64,000 nt of DNA, from NCBI RefSeq assembly GCF_910592395.1, contig NC_088319.1, forward strand, positions 12,588,001 through 12,652,000. The letters are read 5' to 3'. Position numbers and translations under genes: made by a program. This DNA comes from Lineus longissimus (lineage: Eukaryota > Nemertea > Pilidiophora > Heteronemertea > Lineidae). Position 1 is the first letter of the stretch. The number at the start of each line of letters is the position of its first letter. Shown one piece after another: positions 11,457 to 21,222 of the stretch. The notes beneath the pieces were generated by a model. The model ran no database searches and was not told the origin of the DNA. It saw only the letters and a list, made by a program, of their open reading frames with translations.

Positions 11457-12371
11457 ATGAAACTGATTTTCAAATTCCCGGTGGTTACGTTACTGTTACT
11501 GTGTACATGTACGTTGCTCTGTTTGCTATGTGCACTATTACGCTGTAGTTTAACATGTTCTGAGTTTCACTTTATATGTAGTTTAGAGGAACAAAGGAGG
11601 ATAATGTACTCCCAAGGAATGACGGCAGCCGAACGAGACATTGCTGTTGACCTCTTGTTAGTTTTCGATCTCGAAATGTCCAAAAGCAACATTCCCTGGT
11701 TCCTCTATAGCGGCTCGTTGCTAGGCAGCTGGCGACACCATGGCATCATACCATGGGATGATGACGTAGACGTATTCGTTCACCAATCACAGAAAATGGA
11801 AGTAATTTCGTCACTGAGTAAGTTGGAACCAGATTACCATCTAGTGAACGCCGCCGGTCGGACGAAACTTTTCTCAAGGTTTTCGGTAAATACATCAGGG
11901 TATGAGTGGGGCTGGCCATTTTTAGATATACAATACTACGTCGAAAATGCAACGCATCTGTGGGACGTCACAGAACCGTTCATGCATCTAAAATATAAAA
12001 AGTCGGATATTTTTCCGCTGCATATGCGTCCTTTTGAGACTCACTGGTTCCCAGCGCCAAAGAGTTCCCTGTCCATGATCAAAGTAACTTTTAGTGACCT
12101 AAAACAATGCAGATCATCGAGCTACAATCATAAGTTGGAGGAATTTCGGAAGAGTATTTCGGTTGAGTGTCGGGCAATGCGAGACCAGGTGCATTTTGTC
12201 CACAGGGTTATAGTTAATGGAACCATGGTGGAGAGGCTAAAAGTTGGAGACTGGGTAGTACGTTCCGTGGTGGTCAAGGAAGATTTGACTGATCTGACCG
12301 ATCCTTACGATAGCAGTAAGATTATTGCGCCTTGGTCTTCGCCGAAAAGTCATGAAAACGATCGGACTTGA
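11457..12371 (+). CDS. LicD/fukutin-family type II membrane protein, intronless, 304 aa
   Basis: One uninterrupted ORF. Residues ~5-30 form a hydrophobic segment (FPVVTLLLLCTCTLLCLLCA) followed by cysteines, fitting a signal anchor with the C-terminal domain in the ER/Golgi lumen. The LicD signature follows: FLYSGSLLGSWRHHGIIPWD and DDVDVFV, the acidic cluster assigned to metal/nucleotide binding in this nucleotidyltransferase-fold family. N-glycosylation sequons are visible (NTSG, NATH, NGTM). Bacterial LicD transfers phosphocholine; the animal relatives FKRP and fukutin transfer ribitol phosphate. Which substrate applies here cannot be read from sequence. The next gene, a choline/ethanolamine kinase, makes phospho-headgroup chemistry a reasonable guess but no more. 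The start is the first ATG before the hydrophobic segment. The lack of introns, against multi-exon neighbours, may reflect retroposition or lineage habit. Confidence 0.88.
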   Translation: MKLIFKFPVVTLLLLCTCTLLCLLCALLRCSLTCSEFHFICSLEEQRRIMYSQGMTAAERDIAVDLLLVFDLEMSKSNIPWFLYSGSLLGSWRHHGIIPWDDDVDVFVHQSQKMEVISSLSKLEPDYHLVNAAGRTKLFSRFSVNTSGYEWGWPFLDIQYYVENATHLWDVTEPFMHLKYKKSDIFPLHMRPFETHWFPAPKSSLSMIKVTFSDLKQCRSSSYNHKLEEFRKSISVECRAMRDQVHFVHRVIVNGTMVERLKVGDWVVRSVVVKEDLTDLTDPYDSSKIIAPWSSPKSHENDRT

Positions 12372-13671
12372 GGAGCAGACGTTCAATTTTAGCCTTCTCA
12401 CAACGTCATCAGTCTGTATTTCAGGCACCACGCAGGTCCGTACACTGCATTGTCGCGTGATAAGAAGACCCTGCTATACCAACAGGAAGAACATTTCAAT
12501 GAAGCTGAATTATTTGTTGTTAATGGTGGACAAGTGCAAATTTCAATTCCGATGGGGTAATGTATAGCCGGAAAAGTACCCGATTCGCATTGATAGACCT
12601 CGCGTAACAAAATAATATTATCAATTGATTCTGCGTCATGGAGATAGAGCTCTGGTCGTTTCAGAGTCACGTGACGTTTAACGGTCCAAGCGTACAAGGT
12701 TTGCCAAGCGTATAAATCTAGTTCTTTTGATCGCCTAACAATCGATCTATAGAAATGAACCGCATGCAGTAGAACACAGAATACTCATGTACAGGATACA
12801 ATGTATTGTACAGAGACGCCCTAGGCAGACTCCGTGTGTCGAGATCGACAGTGCAGACCACCTATTGGATTTTCAGATTAAAAAAGAACTAAATAAAATT
12901 ATTGAGGTCAATTCTTGTCCGTCTATTCGAATAGGCCTATTCCATAAAAGTACGTTCTTGCAGCGTGGGTGAGCTAGGAGGGGGGGGGGGGCACGAGTAA
13001 CCCGAGTAACCAAATATGTGTTTTTGACCGTGAATGTTGCCGAAAAAATCAACAAGTGTCATTTTGCCACCGAGAGAGCCTTTTGCCTCATTTCTGTTCG
13101 GAGATGGTCGAGACATCGATCAGTTTCTGATACTTGATCACACCATATCTGTGGACAGATTGATGAGATTGGTTAGCCTGGTGAGCCCAACAGGCCGTGA
13201 TTGAAACACGACTGCGATGCACTCAGAGAGCAAGATACTCCATGGGTTTGATACATTCATCAGTCCGAAATCGGTCTTGGTGAGGACAAAGTCACAACCA
13301 GTCGGATACTATGGACCACTTGCCGTCGCGTATACTCCATGTAAGGAATCCGCTTCATCATTTTAAAGGCCTATACTCCGATCCGTTAGTTCACAAGTCT
13401 GAAATTTGAACATTGAAATAGAACTTGAAAAGTTCTGTTAAAAAACGATTCCATGTTTTTATTGATTTCTAATTATTTCAAAAGACTGTACATGTACATG
13501 TAGGTCACGGACAGTAAATATGAGCATGATTTAAATGGAGTGTCGACAGAGACAAGATAACTGATGACCTACTCTTAATCATATTAGGTGAGAATAATTA
13601 CCCTAAGCGTTTGCGATACAAAGTCGATATTTCACGAAAGTTGACAAGAAATCCGAATAGGAACTTCCATG
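12372..13671. other. Intergenic stretch between LicD-like gene and kinase gene
   Basis: No gene is recognised. There is a G-run near 12978-12990. A single reverse-orientation copy of the satellite core (ACAAAGTCACAACC) is at 13286-13299, inside sequence otherwise unlike the arrays. Confidence 0.5.
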
Positions 13672-16600
13672 ATGGCGACATCAAAGGGGTGTTCCGAGGT
13701 CGCCAGCATCATGATGAGGATAGATCCAAACCGCATTGAGGAGGGAGCGAAAGCTCTTCTGAAAGAGCTCATGCCGTGCTTGGAAGAGACGGACTTGCAA
13801 ATCAAGGTACATGTATACGTAGAGAGGTTGTATTAGAGAGGTGTAGGAACTGTGCTGAAACCGGTGGGCCTATCTCCTATACGTAATGTATTCCATGGGC
13901 CTCTGAGGACTTTAATGTTCGTTAGAATCTAGTCGTTAGATGGCGGTACGGTCTTGATCCATAACTGGATGAACGTCCGTACCCTGATACTGACGTCGCC
14001 TTGTCATTTCAGTCGCTAGGTGGCGGTATGGTCAACCACCTCGTGCTCTGTAAAAACCTGAAGACACAAGAAGAACCTGGTTGGGTTGTCCGTATTTTTG
14101 GTGAAGCTGACGTCCTGCTTCCACGTGACCGGGCCCACGAACGCAAAGCCATCTGTCTATTGTCTGCGAGCGGATTGGCGCCAAAAGTGAGGTGTTTCTT
14201 TGTCAATGGTGTGTGCTATGATTATGTGGAGGGAAAGTTGTACTCGTGGGGAAGTCAGGATTTCAAGGAGGAATATATGATCAAGTACGTCAGAAGAAGT
14301 ATGCCGTACTGTTATTGGTCCAACTAGATATAAATCCTATTTCTAACGCCAGGCGTCGCCCTCTAGCTGATACGGGTTCTGTGGCCATGATACCGGGCCT
14401 GATACGGCTCTGCTCATGATAACATCTAAGTACTACCAGCTTATGTTTCGACAGTGTATATGGTATATATATGGGCTATAATGTACTGGGGCTTTAATAA
14501 TAATTGCAATTGGTATACCACTTAATCTTACATGTCGCTATACTTTGCTACGTTTGCGTAGGCGTATTGGGATCTTATCCTCTCTATTATATATACCGCT
14601 ACGATTGGAAACACCAAGCGAACATGCGAAGGACATTGGTATGGGCGGTTATTACCACAAAAAAGGACGAGCAGACGAAAACAAGGACAGACCATAACGA
14701 AGACGTTATGAAGTAAATCGAAGACATTATGTACTAAAACAAAGATTTTGAAAAGTGAAACGAAGACATTGTATCTCTAAAAACAAGGACATCCATACAC
14801 CATGCTTAAGACCAACATGACATCGTATCTTTCAAACATGTCAAAATAAGGACATCAACACGACACGAAGACATCAACACAACACGAAGACGTCGACACG
14901 ACGCGGAGACATCATACAACACGAAGACAACAGATGGCGCTCGCGTACCGTATTTTTGTTATTGCTTTTTAAAGATACAATGTCTTCGTTTCACTTTTCA
15001 ACATCTTCGTTTTAGTACATAATGTCTTCGTTTTACTTCATAACGTCTTCGTTATGGTCTGTCCTTGTTTTCGTATGCTCGTCCTTTTTTTGTGGTAATA
15101 ACCGCCCATACACTGGCTCACGGGATCTCTCAGTAGCGTTCTTGTCCCTTCAGCTCAATCTCCAATGAGATGGCGCGCTGGCACTGTTCAACCAACCTCG
15201 CCGAAGCCAACCACATCGAATTCGACCAATCACCGACACCAGTTGTTCACATGCGGAAACTGTTGAAGTCCTGGCCCAAAGGATTCGAAGATGAGCAAAG
15301 AGATAACATGTAGGCAGTATAGCTTCCTTTCTTCCTAACTAACTCCCCATTTTTATAAGCGTTTCGCTCCAGGTTCCTTTTAACTGCAACATGGTGGTTT
15401 TAAGCCATCAAGTGAGAGGGACTCACCAGCTCATGCCGATTTATCGGCGGTGGTGCGTCCTGACATGGAGCCGCATGCACCAATCTGGTCTTCTGTCATG
15501 GCAGCTTTCATCAAATTTTCACCAAGACAAACTGCCGCGCCATCTCGCTGCCTCTTGCCCTCTTGCCTCAACTTGTTCTGGGCGCCAGTTCAGCCACTTC
15601 TTCCATGTATTCGGACATGTCCGTACCAGCGAAGACGGCTGCCGGTTGATTGGTTCTTATCCTAGGAGCGGCTATCAAAAGCACCACAAGTCTTCACGTA
15701 CAGCTGTACAGCTACGTTGAGATAACGACATCGTTGTAAATGCAAAGTTCACATTTAAAGGGACAACTTGAGCCTGGGATTTACTCGGCCATGAGGATAA
15801 TTCCCCCTTTTTAGGGCTTGCCACCATGCGCGCCGCAACTTGTAGTTTCACACTAATGCTGATCTATGGTAATGAATTTCGTCAGTGTTGCACTTTTGGG
15901 CATGGCATTTGAATGTCAGACAGGCCTCTGGTTACAACCTAGTGCATAATTTATTGCAGTTCAACGATTTTGCAATTATCCTGTTTGGAGAAGTCAAGGT
16001 CCTGCTTGAAAAAACCAACATATCTCATGCACAAATTGTCCATTTAAGACAATCGTGACCTCCACGGAACATCTGACTGGTGGCACTCTTGTTGTTTCAG
16101 GTTCAAGGAGAGCTTTCCCTCTCTCCCGAACCTAGAATTGGAGGTGACTGAAATTGAGAAAACATTGAAGAAACTGGAGATGCCGATTGTGTTTGGTCAC
16201 AATGACCTCAGTATGACTAATTTGATCTTCCTACCAGAAACAGGTAAATAAAGATCAAGCTTGGGTATTTACTTTCGAAGGGAAGCGCGTTGTCAGGTTG
16301 AGCGACACTCAGATACGTCACACCGCGGGAGACAGAGAAGACTGCAACCTAGCGCGCGTGAGATGGCATCAAAGTGCACTGAAATCGAAACGTATGGGTG
16401 TGTGTATATGATGGTGTGTGCAAGTTCGTGTTTACGTTCTTAGTCTCAACCACACTACTAACCCAGAGTATCTCGTCATACATTTTGCTTCATATTTTGC
16501 AGGACGCATGATGTTCATTGACTACGAATGGGCCGGAATGACGTATGCCGCTTGGGATATCGGGATCCATCTTGCTTATAGTTTTGTCGGTGGGTTTGAC

Positions 16601-17876
16601 AATAGGCAGGTTTCGCAACCTTTACGAGAACGACGAAGTACAAAGATGTGTCCGTGAGTGATTTCGTCATCAAGTCCAGTGCGAGTTCAGTCACGCGACA
16701 ATCGTAAAGCAGCTATCATACTTAGCGGTACGGAAAAGGGGAAATCGTATAAACCGTCGGCAATGAAATGAATTCACATACTTTGTACTCCATCGTCTGT
16801 AGCTCTTCTTATTGGGGTTGCGAAACGTGCCAAATGAAGAAGCGATCCGAAACTGAACGCGAGGTTTGTCGCCGTGACAAGAAGTGGCCATCGCTGCGAC
16901 ATTCGATATAGAACCCTGCGAGTGCCGGTTTCATCTGCATAAAAGCGATATTTTGGTCCCTCATCGCCGCGATACTATCAGTGTATCACATGACCATGCG
17001 ACTAAATCTCTCGTTTTGGCGGGTCGCACGATCTATGATGACATTAAGTCAATGTGGCGATCGACAAACTCAGCCGGGAACTCGGTGCTAAATTCTACAA
17101 TTTAGAATGTTGTCTTCTTCATTGAATGGCATCCCTTCCGATGACCCACTCACTCAATTTCAATCTATCAAAGACATTTTTCTATTCAGGGCTTGATACA
17201 GACCCCACGGGAAAACTCCCGGAACGTAGCTGCATTGCCAGATGGGCCACAAGCTACTTGGACCACCTTGGAGCTTTGGAGGGCAAAACATTTTCGGAAA
17301 AAGACAGAGATACCCTGGTCTCCAATGTTGAGATTATTCTACCTGTACGTATAGCTACAGAACGACTGTAAAGTCACTACTGAACCGAGCTTTTGAAATC
17401 TGATCTTTTTCGTTACTTTTGCACAAAGAATATTCCTTTTTTCAAGCTTCTAGTTTTTCAACACCTTCAGAGTTATAATCATCACAATAAACACTGCAAA
17501 CACAGACAGATGCCACACTGTCTGAAACAGACAAACACTGCAAGTGAATACGGATAGATTTGTCCCAAACAGACAAACACGGATGGAGGCTACACTGTCT
17601 CAAACAGACTTGCAATTTGCCTTAGGAAATTGATATCATCGAGTATCTGTTTTTCAGATCAAACATTTCTACCTCTCCCCAGTCATTGTGGCCATCTTCA
17701 CGGCCAATGCAAGTTAGAGAGCAATATGAAAACCTCACCTGGAAAATCCAGATGCATCCTTGTGACAATAAAACGGACTTTCAGCGTGCAGACGACAAAA
17801 TGATTCTGCTACTTTTTTCTTTTTCAGTATTGCAGTGTCTAAGCTGTTCTATTATCTAAAGAGGACAAGGAAATGA
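13672..17876 (+). CDS. Ethanolamine/choline kinase, eight exons, about 347 aa
   Basis: Exons: 13672-13806, 14013-14284, 15154-15309, 16101-16243, 16503-16589, 17190-17344, 17658-17712, 17836-17876; they sum to 348 codons with the stop. The enzyme phosphorylates ethanolamine and/or choline with ATP, the first step of the Kennedy (CDP-ethanolamine/CDP-choline) pathway, in the cytosol. Seen: a glycine-rich ATP-binding segment (LGGGMVNHLVLC), VRIFGE, RAHERKAICLLSASGLAPKV, SISNEMARWH, the catalytic Brenner motif VFGHNDLSMTNLIFL, and the metal-binding IDYEWAG plus AAWDIGIHLAYSFVG. The canonical family version of the last segment is close to YDIGNHFNEF, so N/F/E positions are substituted here. The last two exons are short and use weaker splice signals (donor GTTAGA at 17713), so the C-terminus is the least certain part. 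I cannot separate ethanolamine from choline kinase by eye; ETNK-like is favoured. Confidence 0.87.
14642..15108. mobile_element. 467-bp foldback/MITE element in kinase intron 2
   Basis: The left arm starts TGGGCGGTTATTACCACAAA and continues with AAGGACGAGCAGACGAAAAC. The right arm is its near-perfect reverse complement, ending GGTAATAACCGCCCA. Arms are about 140 bp each, enclosing a centre with repeated ACACGAAGACATC-type units (14850-14930). TA flanks both ends (14640-14641, 15109-15110). The element ends only 45 bp before the exon 3 acceptor. No ORF for a transposase is present. Confidence 0.88.
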
Positions 17877-18894
17877 AGTTACTGAGTCTTGGGGCTATCC
17901 ATGGAATGGGGAACGAAAGAGCAACACTCTTGGGACGACTGCAAATGTAACATCAGCGGCTAACAAGAGACAAGCTGTACACCCAGCAGAGGAACTTCTT
18001 CAGTCCACGGAATATCCTTACAGTGTTGACTCGTTTGGCTCCATTGCACAACACATGACATGGTCCAAATGACACCTTAGACTGTCTTCACAACCAGCAG
18101 AGGGGTCTCAGCATTCTGAGGAGCATGTATGCAATGAAAGACATAGTCACAACCTTACCAAACACAGTCTTCACAAGTAATAAACAGGCCAGGACCCAAC
18201 AATTTGAAGGGTTTTACTGAGCAAGAAGGAATTCTATGCAATGGGAGTCATTGTCAACCAAATATGTCTGCACACCAGGACTCAATAATCTGATTGGTAA
18301 AGAGAGAATGGCATCTATGCAAGGGAATCATGGTCATAATCTAACCAAAGATGTCTTTACAACAGAGAGATCATAACAATCTTTATAGTCACAGACCTGA
18401 AATGACTAGTGCAATTTAGAAAATATCACAACCAGGGACAATATTCAACTCTTTCGCAATCTAACCAGGACCAGTCTTCACAACTAACAGAGGCATGTTT
18501 TTAGTCTGTTGAAAGACATACTAGAGAAGACTCTTAAGTGACATGGCAGAATGTTTTTTGAAAACATCCTCAATTTTATTCCAAGGGCAAGAGTATTAAA
18601 ATAATCATATTGTCATCTCAGAATAAAGTTGAGACGTGCCTTGTCTTCATTTGATGTAATATTCAAAATCTATCGGAGTGGAGATTCAGTTGTCCAATGA
18701 TCAGTCGGTCTGCCTCAGATTTGGTCTGTGATATAAGGCTATCTCATGGAGACATCGTCATAACGATTTTGATAAGTTTTTTGAGTGGCATTTTCAGGAA
18801 GTTGTTCACCCAACACAGAGGTAGAACTAGACATTACAAGCCCGTCGACGACACTATTTCCCCTAACATATTCAGTTCTGAGCAGTAAAATGGG
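17877..18894. other. Kinase 3' flank with decayed satellite-core copies
   Basis: AATAAA hexamers at 18179-18184 and near 18622 are candidate poly(A) signals for the kinase. The stretch also carries scattered phrases such as GACATAGTCACAACC (18141) and ATCACAACCAGGGAC (18427), reverse-orientation relatives of the GGTTGTGAC core. No further gene is recognised. Confidence 0.45.
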
Positions 18895-19900
18895 ATAGAC
18901 AGATGTGGCCTGGCTGTGACTGTCTCGTCTCTCTCGTGATGTTGCCAACACGGTGGAGCAGCCAGGACTAATTCGGCCTGGCTGTGACTGTCTCATCTCT
19001 CTCACCATGTTGACAACTTGGCAGAGCAGCCAACAAGACAGATGTGGCCTGGCTGTGACTGTCTCGTCGCTCTCATCATGTTGCCAACACGGTGGAGCAG
19101 CAAAGCCTGATTTGGAATGGCTGTGACCGTCTCATCTCTCTCATCGTATTGTCAACACGGTGGAGCAACCAGGACTGATTCCGCCTGGCTGTGACCGTCT
19201 CATCTCTCTCCTCATGTTGACAACTAGGCAGAGCAGCCAGGACTGATGTGGCCTGGCTGTGACTGTCTCATCTCTCTTATCATGTTGCCAACACGTTGGA
19301 GCAGCCAGGACTGATTCAGCCTGGCTGTGACTGTCTCATCTCTCTCACCATGTTGACAACTTGGCAGACTGTCTCATCTCTCTCACCATGTTGCCAACAC
19401 GTTGGAGCAGCAAAGACTTATTTGGAATGGCTGTGACCGTCTCATCTCTCTCACCATATTGTCAACACGGTGGAGCAGCCAGGACTGATTTGTCCTGGCT
19501 GTGACCATCCCATCTCTCTCATCATGCTGACAACTTGGTAGAGCAGCCAACAAGACAGATGTGGCCTGGCTGTGACTGTCTCATCTCTCTCAACATGTTG
19601 CCAACACGGTGGAGCAGCCAGGACTGATTCGGCCTGGCTGTGATTTTCTCATCTCTCTCACTATGTTGACAACTTGGCAGAGCAGCCAACAAGACAGATA
19701 TGGCCTGGCTGTAACTGTCTCATCTCTCTCATCATATTGTCAACACGGTGGAGCAGCCAGGACTGATTCGGCCTGGCTGAGACTGCCTCATCTCTCTGAC
19801 CATGTTGACAACTTGGCAGAGCAGCCAAGACTGATTTGGCCTGGCTGTGACTGTCTCATCTCTCTCATCATGTTGTCAGCACGGTGGAGCAGCCAGGACA
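18895..19900. repeat. ~70-bp minisatellite, about 14 copies
   Basis: The unit contains GGCCTGGCTGTGACTGTCTC, then ATCTCTCTCACCATGTTG, then CAACACGGTGGAGCAGCCAG or CAACTTGGCAGAGCAGCC. Early copies start at about 18906, 18975, 19046 and 19114 (68-71 bp apart). The two tail variants tend to alternate, suggesting a ~140-bp higher-order dimer. Open frames through it are incidental. Confidence 0.92.
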
Positions 19901-20227
19901 GCCAGAAAGACTACAGTACTGGTGGCAGGGATATTTCAGTTCCAAATGCGCACCTCAGATGGCGCGGATATTTTGATAATTGGAATTAAATCATTCTTCA
20001 TGGGGTTATTTAGCTAATCTCTACTGAGAAATATATTTTCTTGTGTTGTATAATCAACATGAGACATGCATGCCTTGCATAGTGGCTGCATATCATAGTT
20101 TTATGGTATATAATTATGAAACTGAACCATAGTCATGTGGTAACTGAACCCCAGAAGTGATGAAAGGTCAAGGTCGAGGTTCAATATCAATGAAGGTCCC
20201 TGGCGCTTTGGGGAATTAGCCTCTACC

Positions 20228-20852
20228 GAAAGGTCAATGGTGTTGTTGGGATAATAGTCCTTCGATAAAATATTGACCTCACATAGTCCTTCGATAAAAT
20301 ATTGACCAGGAGGTCCTGTATCGTAATAATATTTTTACTGGTCCACATTTTTACTTTGAAACAATAATTGCAATTCATAACATCCTTGCCGGCAGCATCT
20401 GCTTGCCTTTACTATCATTTTTCATTTTTAAATCGTGTATAGGCCTATCATATCATCTCGACACACAAGCCCGTGCATTAAATAGTCAATAGACAATAGT
20501 ATAAAACATCATTCTAAAAATTTTGTGACACCCACCCTTTTCTACACTCCGGACGCAATCAGGATGACGCAATGGACTGCCCGTGGAGTCTACCCTTCTC
20601 AACTCTTGAGATGGCCCCTCCCACAGATTATTGAATCGGACTATTTCTACTGCTACACCGTGTACTTCGGATAATAAAAATGGGAGTAAAGGCAAGCATA
20701 TGCTGCCGTCAAGGAAGTTATGAATTGCAATTATTGTTTCAATATAAAAATGTGGATCAGTAAGTAGATTATTACGATACAGGACCTCCTGGTTTATGCG
20801 AGGTTAATATTTTATCGAGTGAATATTATCCCAACAACACCATTGACCTTTC
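20228..20852. mobile_element. 625-bp foldback element with ~190-bp inverted arms
   Basis: The left end GAAAGGTCAATGGTGTTGTT is mirrored by the right end AACAACACCATTGACCTTTC. Pairing continues through the GGAGGTCCTGTATCGTAATA and ATTGCAATTCATAAC segments and the CTTGACGGCAGCATATGCTTG / TGCCGGCAGCATCTGCTTG segments. The left arm has a private 28-bp tandem duplication (ATAGTCCTTCGATAAAATAT twice at 20257-20305). The unique centre (20460-20650) shows no recognisable protein. It lies a few hundred bases upstream of the eIF4G start. Confidence 0.85.
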
Positions 20853-21136
20853 ACCCTCGCTTTGCCGGAAATTGCCGAAGCTGGCAATTCCGAAGATTCC
20901 CGAGTTAATCTCCTTGCAGACCCAAGGTAGCCATGATTAAATTTATCTTTAGAATCTTCTCCCATCCTACAATAACCATACATTTTATTTACCCAAAATG
21001 TATTTTTATTGAAAATTGAATGTTTTAACTATCCATATAAGGTGAGATTTTTGTATTTTCCAGGAGATATAGCTTGGAAACAAGCTCCGATAAAGGTCCT
21101 TTCTAAGGACTCCAATCACTCCCTATTCACGTTGAA

Positions 21137-21222
21137 ATGAGTGTACAGAAGGGGACACACCACTCAGTTTCGCCGTCAGCGCCAGTACATCCCCAGCAAC
21201 AGGGAACCAGACCGCAACAACC
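21137..21222 (+). CDS. EIF4G: eIF4G exon 1 (N-terminus, start codon)
   Basis: Reads [20 protein letters not shown] then QGTRPQQ and ends two bases into a codon. A pyrimidine tract and AG at 21062-21063 suggest that an upstream non-coding exon joins here. Frame continues past the donor only to a stop, so a splice is required. The phase matches exon 2 if the donor at 21223 is a U12-type site. Confidence 0.65.

Noticed and set aside
11457-12371. Bacterial contamination as the source of the LicD gene
   Set aside because: The protein has a eukaryotic type II anchor and N-glycosylation sequons, and base composition and flanks match the surrounding animal DNA.
20486-20695. Minus-strand ORF inside the foldback element
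   Set aside because: No known domain, and it lies across the element's unique centre and one arm; judged chance.
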